Below, one piece after another: positions 32,873 to 41,384 of a DNA stretch of 45,418 nt. The notes under the pieces are model-generated. The model made no database searches, was not told where the DNA came from, and worked only from the letters and a program-made list of their open reading frames with translations. Position 1 is the first letter of the stretch. The number at the start of each line of letters is the position of its first letter. Both the position numbers and the translations under genes were made by a program. Source of the DNA: an uncultured bacterium (GTDB lineage Bacteria; Bacillota; Clostridia; Lachnospirales; Lachnospiraceae); contig CANDBT010000036.1 of assembly GCA_947383005.1 (NCBI GenBank), positions 1 through 45,418 on the forward strand, in the 5' to 3' direction.

Positions 32873-33664
32873 ATGGTTCAGGGAACAGGAAAATATACGG
32901 TCATTACCGGGGCGAGTTCAGGCATAGGGTATGAAGCAGCAAAGGCATTTGCGAAACGGGGCAAAAATCTGGTCATAACAGCGAGGCGGAGAAACAATCT
33001 TGAAAAGCTGAAACGGGAAATTTTGGAGAAACACCCGGATTTGGATATTGTGATCAGATGCACCGATTTATCTATACCGGAAAATGTATATCAGCTTTAT
33101 GGCGGATTGAGAGAATATGAAATTGAGACTTGGATCAATAACGCAGGATTCGGGAACTATGGCAGTGTGGCGGATCAGGACTTGAATAAGATAGGAATGA
33201 TGCTGAATCTGAACATAGAGGCTCTGACGATCCTGTCCTCATTGTTTGTCCGTGATTACAAGGATGCAGAGGGGACACAGCTTATCAATATATCCTCTGC
33301 CGGGGGTTATACCATTGTTCCCACCGCAGTGACGTACTGTGCTGCAAAGTTTTATGTCAGCACATTTACAGAGGGACTGGCACGGGAACTGGAAGAAACA
33401 GGAGCAAAAATGAAGGCGAAGGTGCTGGCACCTGCGGCGACAAAGACAGAGTTCGGAATGGTGGCAAATAATGTCAGTGAATATGACTATGAAAAGTCTT
33501 TCGGAACGTACCACACAAGCAGGCAAGTGGCTGGATTTCTGCTTGAACTGTATGACAGCGAAAAAACAGTGGGGCTGGTAGACAGGGAGAGTTTCTGTTT
33601 CCGGCTGGCTGATCCGCTGTTCCCGTATGCGGGCAGTTCATCACATAATCAGAAACATATGTGA
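32873..33664 (+). CDS. Short-chain dehydrogenase/reductase
   Basis: This encodes 263 residues. ATG 32873 is chosen for the AAAGGAGG at 32857-32864; an in-frame ATG at 32831 lies inside the promoter. It has the Rossmann motif TVITGASSGIGYEAAKAF, ITARRRNNLEKLK (NADP preference), INNAGFGNYG and the active site YCAAKFYVSTFTEGLARELE with Ser upstream (NISSAGG). An oxidoreductase of unknown substrate, controlled by the neighbouring MerR regulator. Complete. Confidence 0.92.
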   Translation: MVQGTGKYTVITGASSGIGYEAAKAFAKRGKNLVITARRRNNLEKLKREILEKHPDLDIVIRCTDLSIPENVYQLYGGLREYEIETWINNAGFGNYGSVADQDLNKIGMMLNLNIEALTILSSLFVRDYKDAEGTQLINISSAGGYTIVPTAVTYCAAKFYVSTFTEGLARELEETGAKMKAKVLAPAATKTEFGMVANNVSEYDYEKSFGTYHTSRQVAGFLLELYDSEKTVGLVDRESFCFRLADPLFPYAGSSSHNQKHM

Positions 33665-33706
33665 AAATGGGTGCTTGCAAATCATATAGGAACTATACAA
33701 AAGCCA

Positions 33707-33742
33707 ACCGCCGCTATGGGAAATCGCCCCATACGCGGCGGT
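33707..33742 (+). terminator. Terminator after the SDR gene
   Basis: ACCGCCGC-TATGGG, a 7-nt loop, CCCATA-C-GCGGCGGT form a 14-bp stem with one bulge, followed by CTGTCATTTT. Confidence 0.7.
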
Positions 33743-33852
33743 CTGTCATTTTCCCCCGCACTGGATTATTAACTTGGCAGTTGGGGAGGTTAGAGGTAAT
33801 ATACGAGAGCGGAAAAAGGCAGACTATATTGTCGGAAATAATAAAATTTGCG

Positions 33853-33882
33853 ATTCACGTAGCCAGATTAACCATTCACGTA
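33853..33882. promoter_or_regulatory. Probable LytTR binding site (two 9-bp direct repeats, 21-bp period)
   Basis: ATTCACGTA occurs at 33853-33861 and 33874-33882 with a 12-nt gap. On the other strand it reads TACGTGAAT-N12-TACGTGAAT, one base per repeat from the TACGTTAAT-N12-TACGTTAAT site of plantaricin-type LytTR regulators. It lies ~55 nt before the LytTR gene, so autoregulation is likely. Confidence 0.75.
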
Positions 33883-33935
33883 ATACGCGTTAGAAATTTC
33901 CATGATTTTTCCGATAAGTTAGTTGAAGACTGGAG

Positions 33936-34667
33936 GTGGCGGACACGGTAAAAATTGCAGTATGTGATGATGAAAAAAATATAAGGGCCTATCTTGTTTC
34001 CCTCATCAAGAAACAGGGGGCTGAGTGCAGTATCGTGGAATATGCCTCTGCTGGCGAGTATCTGGCAGACGGGAAAGAGCATGATCTGGTGTTTCTGGAT
34101 ATAGAGATGGGAGGCTCTGGTGTGGAACTGGACGGCATGGGGCTGGCAAGGCATATCCGCAGCATGGATGTCTGCAGGCAGCCGATTATCATATTTGTCA
34201 CAGGCTATGAAAAATATGTCTATGACGCCTTTGATGTAGGAGCATTCCAGTATCTGGTGAAGCCCGTGGATGAACAGAAGTTTGCGGAGGTGTTTGGTCG
34301 GGCAGTCGGGCAGGCCATATCGGAGGAAGAACAGCGGAAGAAAAAACTTGTGATCCAGTATGCGGGAGAGGGAAGGGCCATACCGCTGAATGACATTTAT
34401 TATATGGAAAGCCAGAACCATAATATCGTGCTGTTTCTGAAAAGCGGGAAACTGGAATATTATGGGAAAATTGGTGACTTGGAGGAGGAACTGGCAGGAC
34501 AGTTCTACCGCATCCACAGGGGATACCTGATCAACCTTTTCCATGTGGAGGGCTACGATAAGACAGAGGTAAGGATGGCGAATGGAGATAAGCTCCTGCT
34601 TTCAAGGTATAAGTATGACGGCTTTGTGCAGGCATATATGGATTACATTTCGGAGGAAAGCCTATGA
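33936..34667 (+). CDS. LytTR-family response regulator (AgrA/ComE-like)
   Basis: This encodes 243 residues. The receiver domain has acidic CDDEKNIRAYL, phospho-acceptor Asp in HDLVFLDIEMGG, Thr/Ser in IIIFVTGYEKY and Lys in YLVKPVDEQKF. The LytTR DNA-binding domain (from ~130) has IQYAGEGRAIPLNDIYYMES and FYRIHRGYLINLFHV. The start is uncertain: GTG 33936 overlaps its only GGAGG (33932-33936), while ACG 33945, 8 nt after GGAGG, would give M-VKIAVCDDE as in relatives. It overlaps the kinase start by 4 nt. Predicted to control the downstream array. Confidence 0.92.
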   Translation: MADTVKIAVCDDEKNIRAYLVSLIKKQGAECSIVEYASAGEYLADGKEHDLVFLDIEMGGSGVELDGMGLARHIRSMDVCRQPIIIFVTGYEKYVYDAFDVGAFQYLVKPVDEQKFAEVFGRAVGQAISEEEQRKKKLVIQYAGEGRAIPLNDIYYMESQNHNIVLFLKSGKLEYYGKIGDLEEELAGQFYRIHRGYLINLFHVEGYDKTEVRMANGDKLLLSRYKYDGFVQAYMDYISEESL

Positions 34668-36079
34668 GCCAGTCAGGATTTGAAATGGTCAATAACATAT
34701 TGGATATGTGGAAGATTGCCATACAAGCCATAATGTTTCTTGTCTTGTGGTCAGCAGTTTTCAGTGTGAAGAAGGGAAAAAGAGATGGCATTGCGGCAGT
34801 CCTGCTTTTCTTTGTGAATATAGGATTAGGACTCCTGCCATGTGCGGTATGGGTTAGGTATGCTGTTTTAGCTCTCCTTGTATTGGGATATAGCGGGGTG
34901 AATTATAAAAAACAGATTGGCGAAGCGGTCTTTGTGATGCTTGGCTTTTATAACCTCCACTGCCTGAGCTTTCTGATCGCAAGCAGCATATATGAAAAAA
35001 TAATAAATGTAATAATGAAGACTTTAGATGTTATGCAGAGTAACTACCAGCAGGAAATGAATCAATGTATGGCAGTTGGAATGTTTTGGTTGGTATTTTC
35101 CTATTCAGTATTATTTATGGCAATGACGGTTATTTTGAACAGGATCATAAAAGGGGCGGCAGTAATGGTCTGGCAGGATATCCTTCTGCTGTCTGTGCTG
35201 AATTTTGTTGGAAGCATGATTGCAAACGTGGTCAGTGGTCTGCTGATTGTAAGGATAGACAGAGATGCTTTTGTACTGTTTGATGAAAAGCCTGATCTGC
35301 TTTGGAAGGTTCCGATGATAGCAGTATTTATTTTTGCTGGAGAGGCTGCACTGATTTATTTCTGGCAGAGATACAGGGTACTGCTTGCTGAGAGGCAGAA
35401 GCATTTTGTGGAGGAACAGCAGGTAAAAGCCATGAAAAAGCGGCTGGAAGAAGCAGAGAACTTTTATGGCAGTATCCGCAAAGTGAGGCATGAGATGAAG
35501 AACCACATGGCTAACATCAAAGGGCTTGCAGAGACCGGGCAGTATGGTGAAATAGAGGAATACGTCCAGAGGATGGATGAGACAATGCAGGAACTGGAAT
35601 ACAGGTATGTTACGGGGAATGCAGTAACGGATGTCATCATCAATGACAAATGGCGCAGGGCGGAAAAAGCGGGAATCCGTTTTGAAGCTGATTTTCAGTA
35701 TGGCGGGGAAATCCCGGTGTTCGATTTAGGGATCATCCTGAACAACCTTTTGGATAATGCCATAGAAGCCTGTGAGAAACTGGAACCGGGTAAAGGATTC
35801 ATACACCTTGAATTAAGGCGGAGAAAACAGTTTCTATTGCTTGAAGTGGAAAATAGCTTTGACGGAATTGTGCCAATCCGGGAGGAAAGTTCACTTCCGG
35901 TTACAACGAAACAGAGTGCCCTGCCAGTGATTATCACGGAGCATGGGATTGGGCTGCAAAATGTACGTGATGTGGCAGAGAGATATTTTGGAGGGGTAAA
36001 GATAAAAGTGAAAGGGGATGTTTTTCATGTGACAGTAATGTTGCAACAGGAAATTCAGGAGATGGAAAGGGTTAAGTGA
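34664..36079 (+). CDS. GHKL (AgrC-like) sensor histidine kinase
   Basis: This encodes 471 residues. Six or seven N-terminal transmembrane helices (residues ~10-240) form the sensor, followed by a coiled coil (HFVEEQQVKAMKKRLEEAEN). The H-box is VRHEMKNHMANIKGLAETGQ, the N-box ILNNLLDNAIEACEKLE and the G-box ITEHGIGLQNVRDVAERYFG of the HPK10 class. This class detects peptide signals in quorum sensing; no AgrD/AgrB-type peptide genes are seen nearby, so the ligand is unknown. It is translationally coupled to the response regulator. Confidence 0.93.
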   Translation: MSQSGFEMVNNILDMWKIAIQAIMFLVLWSAVFSVKKGKRDGIAAVLLFFVNIGLGLLPCAVWVRYAVLALLVLGYSGVNYKKQIGEAVFVMLGFYNLHCLSFLIASSIYEKIINVIMKTLDVMQSNYQQEMNQCMAVGMFWLVFSYSVLFMAMTVILNRIIKGAAVMVWQDILLLSVLNFVGSMIANVVSGLLIVRIDRDAFVLFDEKPDLLWKVPMIAVFIFAGEAALIYFWQRYRVLLAERQKHFVEEQQVKAMKKRLEEAENFYGSIRKVRHEMKNHMANIKGLAETGQYGEIEEYVQRMDETMQELEYRYVTGNAVTDVIINDKWRRAEKAGIRFEADFQYGGEIPVFDLGIILNNLLDNAIEACEKLEPGKGFIHLELRRRKQFLLLEVENSFDGIVPIREESSLPVTTKQSALPVIITEHGIGLQNVRDVAERYFGGVKIKVKGDVFHVTVMLQQEIQEMERVK

Positions 36080-36127
36080 AAAAGCAGCATGGGCTGATAT
36101 GGCAAAAATGAAAGGAGAGTATTTATT

Positions 36128-36775
36128 ATGAGTATTTTAGGAGTAAACAGTGCTTTGGCGGGTGCCTGCCAGTACACAAACAAAACACAGAAAACCGTTA
36201 CAAGCGGGGCGGATTTTGCAGAACGGACAGCACAGGCACAGGAGTCTTTGGATGCAGAGAAATTGGAGAACTTCAAAAAAGAAATCTGGAATGAGATCAA
36301 TTCCATGCCGTGGGGAGCGAATACATCCATACAGATAACGGATGGGGCTTTCAGGAAAATGATGGAAGACAGTGAGTTCAAGAACAAAATGATGAAAATC
36401 ATCCGTGAGGATGCCATCGGTTCTAACAAGATGTGCGGAGGGACGCTGATAAACATTGATGAAAACGGGTATAAAGGCTATTCCTATATGGCGGATCATG
36501 CAAAAGAGGCAGGAACGGCATTTTCAGCACATTCCAAAGATAAGAATGCCTTTTATGTAAAGAAAGCAGAAAAGAAGCGTGAGTACATGAAGCTGTTGGA
36601 GGAGAAGCGGTTAAAGCAGGAACTGGCAGAGAGGGATTTGAAGGCAGAACTTGAACGGAAGCGTTTGAATGAGAAGGCTATAGAGCAGAAAAGGATATCA
36701 CAAGCTGTAAGCGCAGGAGCCAACGCTGCTTATGAAGCAAATTTCCTTATGGCTGACAGCGGATTAAGCGAATAG
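36128..36775 (+). CDS. Array protein 1 (DUF6033-like, coiled-coil tail)
   Basis: This encodes 215 residues, first gene after the kinase, with AAAGGAGAG before the ATG. The N-terminus MSILGVNSALAGACQY has no classical signal peptide but the LGVNS start seen in other array members. The middle (IQITDGAFRKMMEDSEFKNK, GGTLINIDENGYKGY) matches the KMANDPEF domain of the next paralogues. The last ~70 residues are a highly charged coiled coil (KKREYMKLLEEKRLKQELAE). I think this belongs with DUF6033-type proteins of Lachnospiraceae; the function is unknown. It may be an exported or surface protein. Confidence 0.65.
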   Translation: MSILGVNSALAGACQYTNKTQKTVTSGADFAERTAQAQESLDAEKLENFKKEIWNEINSMPWGANTSIQITDGAFRKMMEDSEFKNKMMKIIREDAIGSNKMCGGTLINIDENGYKGYSYMADHAKEAGTAFSAHSKDKNAFYVKKAEKKREYMKLLEEKRLKQELAERDLKAELERKRLNEKAIEQKRISQAVSAGANAAYEANFLMADSGLSE

Positions 36776-36780
36776 GATAT

Positions 36781-36834
36781 GCCCGGACTTACCATAAGGG
36801 GGCATGGGCGGTTCCGAATGACAGAGGGGCCGCC
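36781..36834 (+). ncRNA. Leader element, copy A
   Basis: GCCCGGACTTA...GGGGGC forms hairpin 1, and GGGCGGTTCCGAATGACAGA followed by GGGGCCGCC forms hairpin 2. It lies directly upstream of array protein 2. The best-preserved comparison is copy E. Confidence 0.65.
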
Positions 36835-36868
36835 ATTCAAAATAAAAATTTTTAGGAGGATGAAAATT

Positions 36869-37627
36869 ATGGCAATGGAGATTACAAGTAATTACAGCAG
36901 TTATGCAGCAAGTTACACCGACACTGCGAAAAAGGTGGATAGTAAGGTGGCGACGGAGGTAAAGACAAACACATCAACAAACAGCAAGGATAAGGTGCAG
37001 GCATACTATGAACAGTTATGTAAGAAATTTCCGCAGATAAATTTCAATACAAATGGCGGCGTATTACCGAGTAACAGCAGCAAAGTTACGGTAAATCTTT
37101 CGTATGACTGCTTAAAGAAAATGGCGAACGATCCGGAATTTGCAAAAGAGATTGAGTGGAATCTGTCAGGGGAAGTTGCTGCAAATTCAATGGTTTATGG
37201 GTGGGCGCAGAGGGATGGCGTTGTGCTTGGCGGAAGAACTGTTACATATGATGCCAATGGCAACAGGCAGTCGTCCTGTGGCGGTATGAGAACTGCAAAT
37301 ATTGGAAACGGAAACAGCAATACTAATAAAACGCAGAAAAAGTATAAAGAAGAGGAAGAACGCTGGCTGAAGGCCAGAAAGAAACGTGAGGAAAAAGAAA
37401 AATTCGCAGAGAAGATAGCGGAAAGGCGGGCAGAGAGAAAAGAACAAATGGAAAAGGCAGTGCAGGAACGGGCAGAGAGGAAAGCGGCGAATGAGGCAGC
37501 GACAGATACAGACGTATATACCGTAAGCGCTACAGGCACGGATATAAAAGCTGTTACGCAGAAAGTCATAGCAGCGTCTTTGGGTACGTCTACGCCCACA
37601 GGAGCAGGTTTTGATACAAAGGCGTAA
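36869..37627 (+). CDS. Array protein 2 (DUF6033-like, coiled-coil tail)
   Basis: This encodes 252 residues. ATG 36869 is 9 nt after AGGAGG; the ATG at 36860 touches the ribosome site and is unlikely. The N-terminus MAMEITSNYSSYAASYTDTA is Ser/Thr-rich. The domain reads VQAYYEQLCKKFPQINFNTN, then VTVNLSYDCLKKMANDPEFA, EWNLSGEVAA and VTYDANGNRQSSCGGM. A basic/acidic coiled coil (EEEERWLKARKKREEKEKF) and a Thr/Ser-rich tail follow. It is clearly paralogous to proteins 1 and 41424. Unknown function; absence of a signal peptide plus a flexible N-terminus would fit flagellar/type III-like or other leaderless export, which is inference. Confidence 0.7.
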   Translation: MAMEITSNYSSYAASYTDTAKKVDSKVATEVKTNTSTNSKDKVQAYYEQLCKKFPQINFNTNGGVLPSNSSKVTVNLSYDCLKKMANDPEFAKEIEWNLSGEVAANSMVYGWAQRDGVVLGGRTVTYDANGNRQSSCGGMRTANIGNGNSNTNKTQKKYKEEEERWLKARKKREEKEKFAEKIAERRAERKEQMEKAVQERAERKAANEAATDTDVYTVSATGTDIKAVTQKVIAASLGTSTPTGAGFDTKA

Positions 37628-37643
37628 ATAATCTTTACACCCA

Positions 37644-37718
37644 ATTCCGCAGAGGCGCATAAAATTTTGCCCCTGCGGAATGCCCGGACTTATGGGCGGC
37701 TCTGAACGACAGAGGGGC
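37644..37718 (+). ncRNA. 3' hairpin plus leader element, copy B
   Basis: ATTCCGCAG...CTGCGGAAT (37644-37681) ends the previous unit. TGCCCGGACTTATGGGCGGC then TCTGAACGACAGAGGGGC (37681-37718) is the leader, with GCCC/GGGC and CTCTG-AACGA-CAGAG stems. It lies upstream of the membrane-protein gene at 37750. Confidence 0.65.
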
Positions 37719-37749
37719 TCAATTAAAAATTGGAGGTATCCACAGTATT

Positions 37750-38097
37750 ATGAAAAAAATTTTTATCTGTTGGTTAGCGGTTTCTGCGGTAGTCATGCTG
37801 GTGATACCGTGGGCGGCGGCTACATTTGTAAAAGGTGATGCAGGAATGGCAGTCTGCTTCCTTCTGTTTTTTGCCATCAATCCAATATACTCTGTGGCTA
37901 TCGGGAGCTTTGCGGGAAAGGATATGAAGCGTCTGTGGAGCCTGCCAGTTATCTCGGCGGTGCTGTTCCTGTGCGGCACATGGATTTTCTTTGATATGGG
38001 CGAAACGGCGTTTATCCTGTATGCGGCGGTCTATCTTGTTTTGGGGATAGTTGCTATGCTGATTTCCATGTGTATCAGGAAGAAGGTGCAGGGGTAA
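37750..38097 (+). CDS. Small four-helix membrane protein of the array
   Basis: This encodes 115 residues with four transmembrane helices (FICWLAVSAVVMLVIPWAAA; MAVCFLLFFAINPIYSVAIG; LWSLPVISAVLFLCGTWIFF; AFILYAAVYLVLGIVAMLIS) and a basic C-terminus. The ATG follows GGAGG at 13 nt, a little far. It is preceded by leader copy B, so it belongs to the same regulatory group. No family recognised; possibly an immunity or accessory membrane protein. Confidence 0.7.
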   Translation: MKKIFICWLAVSAVVMLVIPWAAATFVKGDAGMAVCFLLFFAINPIYSVAIGSFAGKDMKRLWSLPVISAVLFLCGTWIFFDMGETAFILYAAVYLVLGIVAMLISMCIRKKVQG

Positions 38098-38143
38098 ATT
38101 CCCCTTGTAGGGCATGGAGAGTGGGGGACGGAAAGGAGTTTTA

Positions 38144-38353
38144 ATGCGTATATGTATTCGGTGTAATGGCACGATGGTTGAGGGCTGTGGCATAAAAGTA
38201 AAGGGCGGAGCTTATGGGATTGTTTTGACTGATGATGAGAACAAGTGGTGGGGTGGACGCATTGGTACACCCAAAGTCGCAGTTTGCCCTAATTGTGGCG
38301 AGGTTTCTATTTATCTTGAAGATGTGGATAAATTGAGGAATGACAAAAAGTAA
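38144..38353 (+). CDS. Small zinc-ribbon protein (DUF6487-like)
   Basis: This encodes 69 residues from ATG 38144 after AAAGGAG. CIRCNGTMVEG at the N-terminus and AVCPNCGEVSIYLEDVDKL at the C-terminus form a C-x2-C...C-x2-C zinc site, in the style of small nucleic-acid-binding DUF6487 proteins. It sits inside the array but has no leader copy of its own. Confidence 0.7.
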   Translation: MRICIRCNGTMVEGCGIKVKGGAYGIVLTDDENKWWGGRIGTPKVAVCPNCGEVSIYLEDVDKLRNDKK

Positions 38354-38375
38354 AATCACTGCCGTATATCTTCAA

Positions 38376-38452
38376 TACTCCGCAGAGCAAGGGCCGGTTT
38401 TAGGAAGATAAGCAAATCGGGGAGCAAGGGCGGCTCTGAACGACAGAGGGGC
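38376..38452 (+). ncRNA. Leader element, copy C, before a dead mini-gene
   Basis: CCGCAGAG, AAATCGGGGAGCA and GGGCGGCTCTGAACGACAGA then GGGGC (38428-38452) are conserved. The only reading frame after it is MKLDRGS (38510-38533, with GGGAGG upstream), probably the stump of a lost array gene. The remainder of 38354-38560 shows nothing else. Confidence 0.65.
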
Positions 38453-38560
38453 TGTATGAAACTTTTTTGAGGACTGTCTCGTGTTACAAGCAGAAGGGAG
38501 GTGTTGGTCATGAAGCTTGACAGGGGAAGTTAGGCTGTATGTTTGTATGAAGGAATAAAC

Positions 38561-38612
38561 TGCTCGGACTTATTTTAAGAGAGCAGGCGTGGCTCTGAAT
38601 GACAGATGAGCC
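38561..38612 (+). ncRNA. Leader element, copy D
   Basis: TGCTCGGACTTATTTTAAGA then GAGCA forms hairpin 1 (TGCTC/GAGCA). GGCTCTGAATGACAGATGAG then CC forms hairpin 2. It lies upstream of array protein 38648. Confidence 0.65.
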
Positions 38613-38647
38613 TTAATAAAAAAATGACAATAATGGAGGACTTGAAA

Positions 38648-39190
38648 ATGGGTATTAACGGAATTGGAGCAGGAGGCTACCCGGTGACAGGGTATACAAC
38701 AAAAAGAACGCAACAGAATGCAGCAGGAAAAAGGTTTGCAGACCAGGTAAACAATGTGGCGGGCAAAAAAGGCCACACTGTCTATATGAAAACGGATGAT
38801 ATGTTGTATTCCGGCGGCAATGGCACGGGTTTATCCTTTTATATCAAATATGCAGAAGATTCAACGGAAGATGACCCGACCGTGATTGCAAAAGGTGTTG
38901 ATGAAAATGGAGATGAGTTTGAGCAGACCATACATATCAACAAGATAAATCCCAGATCTGCGACAATCGTGGAGATGCGGGCGTTGGAAGCATATACGGG
39001 AGTGGAAAAGCAGAATGGCTTTAGTTCCCTTCCGATGGGAACCGGAAACATGGGGCTAAATGACAGACGGGATTTCATGGATATGTTTAAGAATGCTATA
39101 AGTGATATGAAGCTGCTGAGCCAGAAAAAGGCTGCGGCATATTACCAGTACAGTATGCAGGCATATTGGGATTTTATGAGCAGAAAATAA
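38648..39190 (+). CDS. Array protein with GINGIG N-terminus
   Basis: This encodes 180 residues from ATG 38648 (TGGAGG upstream). MGINGIGAGGYPVTGYTTKR, then FADQVNN, is the commonest N-terminus of this protein group in Lachnospiraceae. The rest differs from the KMANDPEF paralogues: KGHTVYMKTDDMLYSGGNG, LSFYIKYAEDSTEDDPTVIA, VEMRALEAYTG and a C-terminal YYQYSMQAYWDFMSRK. It is a distinct domain on a shared N-terminal segment, which suggests that this segment is a targeting signal. Unknown function. Confidence 0.7.
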   Translation: MGINGIGAGGYPVTGYTTKRTQQNAAGKRFADQVNNVAGKKGHTVYMKTDDMLYSGGNGTGLSFYIKYAEDSTEDDPTVIAKGVDENGDEFEQTIHINKINPRSATIVEMRALEAYTGVEKQNGFSSLPMGTGNMGLNDRRDFMDMFKNAISDMKLLSQKKAAAYYQYSMQAYWDFMSRK

Positions 39191-39197
39191 CGACGGG

Positions 39198-39251
39198 CTG
39201 TCGGGACTTATTACGGAAAGCAGGGCGGCTCTGAACGATAGAGGAGCCGCC
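39198..39251 (+). ncRNA. Leader element, copy E (most complete)
   Basis: CTGTCGGGACTTATTACGGA onward forms hairpin 1. GGCGGCTC and GAGCCGCC give a perfect 8-bp stem around the loop TGAACGATAGAG. It lies upstream of the 514-residue array protein. Confidence 0.7.
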
Positions 39252-39290
39252 AATCGAAAATGACTGGCAGCAATGGAGGGACATTTAGAA

Positions 39291-40835
39291 ATGGGAGTAA
39301 ACAGTGTAAGTGAGCAGAGTTCCACATGGGGAGCGGCTTTCAGGAGCAAGCCGGTATTCTTTATGACAGGAAAAGAAACAGAGGCTTTTTTTGAGGGAAA
39401 AATGCGGAAGAACATGGTGCTGCAGGAGGATAACTGTACGCTCAGTAGCAATGATATTTACCGCAGGCAGCATACCACTTATGAGGTATCTGATAAAGAC
39501 AAGGGCAGTGCATTTCTGGATCTGGGCTTTCTCATCAAGGACGAGACCAGCAGCCTGAGAGGGAGTCTCAGCGATGATAAGGATGTGGATTTCTATAATT
39601 TTTCCATCCCATTGATGAGCACTCAGCGGAATTACTTTGGTGTTGAAGTTTATATAGATATGCCGGAGGGCTGTGATTACGACCTCACCCTGTATGATGA
39701 ATACGGAAACCAGGTGGGGAAGGCAGAGTGGGACGGCGAGGGGCGGAAAAAGCTGAACGTCCCTAATTGGGATCTTGACACCAACCAATATTGTATCAAA
39801 GTAGAAAACGGAAACGGGGCGGAAGTTTCCCCGGATGATTATTACAAGATCAGTTTCCACGTTTCCGAAAATAAGGAGCATGAAAAGACCGATGCCGTAA
39901 GGGAGGCATTCGGGGAGCTGCAGAACGCATACAGCCGTAAGGATGAAAACTGGCGGGAGTACCTTGACCGTTATAACGTAGTCCTTAAGGAAACGGAGCA
40001 GAATTACATAAAGGAGATGGAACAGCTCCACCAGAAGCAGTTTGAGAGCCTGCCGGAAGAGAAGAAATATAAGGGAGATCGCACGGTGGATGAGCTTCTG
40101 CAGGATATGGCGGAGGGGAAGGAACTGAACGCTACGGAGCTGGAATATGTGAAGATATTTGCCGGACTGCAGGATATTGAGAAGGCGCAGCAGAAAGCAG
40201 AACTGAAAAACAGTTTTTCCGAAGATTTCGTAAAGGAACTGGAGGGCATGGGCATCTCCCGTGATGCCATAGAGGGGATGCGCGTCAGAATCGGAAGCAA
40301 TGGAGATGTGAGAGTGGACGGCATAGAGGATGAGGCTGTCCGGGAACAGGTGCAGAAACTGATAGATGAAAAGTACAGTGACCAGATGTACCGTTACTAT
40401 ATAGGGATTGCTGACAGTGTGGGGAACCTGTCCTCCAACACATACCAGTATGCCACGGATGTGCAGGAAGTGCGGCGCTATCTGAAAGGGGTTACGGGAG
40501 AGGATATATCATTGGAGAGCCTTTACCTGACACCCGACGGGAAGATCGGGGGACTACCGGAAAAGGCGGCGAACCTGATCAACAAGACAAAGGATAATGC
40601 CAAAATAGAGCGGATGAAGGATGCACTGGCGGATATCATAGGAAACATCAGGATAAGCGGGGACTTGGGCATTCCTGATTTCACCTCAGAGTTTCAGTTT
40701 AAGGATGGGGCGTTTTCTGTGGCAGACAATGGGTTTGCAGTTGATATGGGTGCACTGGACGGACGGCTGACACCAAAATCCTCCGGCAATATGTATTCTG
40801 ATATGTATAAGTATCAGTTCAAGAAAGTTTTATAA
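39291..40835 (+). CDS. Array protein with PPC-like beta domain and helical C-terminus
   Basis: This encodes 514 residues from ATG 39291 (TGGAGGG upstream; the ATG at 39273 overlaps the ribosome site). The N-terminus MGVNSVSEQSSTWGAAFRSK shares the V-N-S start of the array. Residues ~85-200 resemble a bacterial pre-peptidase C-terminal (PPC) beta-sandwich: DDKDVDFYNFSIP, GCDYDLTLYDEYGNQV, NQYCIKVENGNG. A long helical region follows (REAFGELQNAYSRKDENWRE; TVDELLQDMAEGKELNATEL). PPC domains usually occur on secreted proteins, which supports export of this group. No protease domain is present. Confidence 0.7.
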   Translation: MGVNSVSEQSSTWGAAFRSKPVFFMTGKETEAFFEGKMRKNMVLQEDNCTLSSNDIYRRQHTTYEVSDKDKGSAFLDLGFLIKDETSSLRGSLSDDKDVDFYNFSIPLMSTQRNYFGVEVYIDMPEGCDYDLTLYDEYGNQVGKAEWDGEGRKKLNVPNWDLDTNQYCIKVENGNGAEVSPDDYYKISFHVSENKEHEKTDAVREAFGELQNAYSRKDENWREYLDRYNVVLKETEQNYIKEMEQLHQKQFESLPEEKKYKGDRTVDELLQDMAEGKELNATELEYVKIFAGLQDIEKAQQKAELKNSFSEDFVKELEGMGISRDAIEGMRVRIGSNGDVRVDGIEDEAVREQVQKLIDEKYSDQMYRYYIGIADSVGNLSSNTYQYATDVQEVRRYLKGVTGEDISLESLYLTPDGKIGGLPEKAANLINKTKDNAKIERMKDALADIIGNIRISGDLGIPDFTSEFQFKDGAFSVADNGFAVDMGALDGRLTPKSSGNMYSDMYKYQFKKVL

Positions 40836-40856
40836 ACCCGCAGTCCCATATCCCCA

Positions 40857-40935
40857 ATACCCCGCAGAGGATAAGCAGACTTCCCCGGTTTCCGGCAGAT
40901 TGGCAAATCGGGGAGCAGGGGCGGCTTGCTGTAGA
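40857..40935 (+). ncRNA. Leader element, copy F (core-less), before a dead mini-gene
   Basis: CCCCGCAGAGG, then CCCGGTTTCCGGCAGATTGG onward (40884-40910) and GGGGAGCAGGGGCGG are present, but the CTCTGAACGACAGAG part is missing. The following frame MEITGIKVGRVLAVYC (40950-41000) is a 16-residue stump resembling the MEIT start of array protein 2. Confidence 0.55.
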
Positions 40936-41025
40936 AAGGACATTTTAGCATGGAGATAACAGGAATTAAGGTAGGGAGAGTTTTGGCTGTATATTGCTAA
41001 CAAGGCATCATGGGGGATAGTGGAT

Positions 41026-41361
41026 ATGGGTATAAGGATTGATTTTTCAGAGCCAATTATCAAAAAAGACATTGTGATGGAAATGAGCAGTGGGGATTTG
41101 GATAATTTTTATGTTTCCGCATCGGATTTTGATAAGAGCAACATCTTTTTTATTTTATTAGCGTCATTACACCATTATGAAGAAGACGGAGATACTGTTA
41201 GGGCGGCACATTTGAGTTTTCTGACAGCATATTATGTGTTTACGCCTTTGACACCGCCGGGTTCCTATCAGCTTGCTTTGTATTACATTAAGAAAGCTGT
41301 ATCCATGAATCCACTTCCGGAGTATATAGAATGGCTTTCGATTATGGAAAAAGGGAATTGA
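41026..41361 (+). CDS. Small acidic protein of the array
   Basis: This encodes 111 residues. ATG 41026 follows GGGGGA at 8 nt. The product reads MGIRIDFSEPIIKKDIVMEM, SASDFDKSNIFFILLASLHH, HLSFLTAYYVFTPLTPPGSY and LALYYIKKAVSMNPLPEYIE. The last part resembles a single TPR-like helical pair. It is soluble. Not recognised; an immunity or chaperone role for neighbouring array proteins is possible but unproven. Confidence 0.6.
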   Translation: MGIRIDFSEPIIKKDIVMEMSSGDLDNFYVSASDFDKSNIFFILLASLHHYEEDGDTVRAAHLSFLTAYYVFTPLTPPGSYQLALYYIKKAVSMNPLPEYIEWLSIMEKGN

Positions 41362-41384
41362 TATCCAGAGCGAGAGTAGGCATT

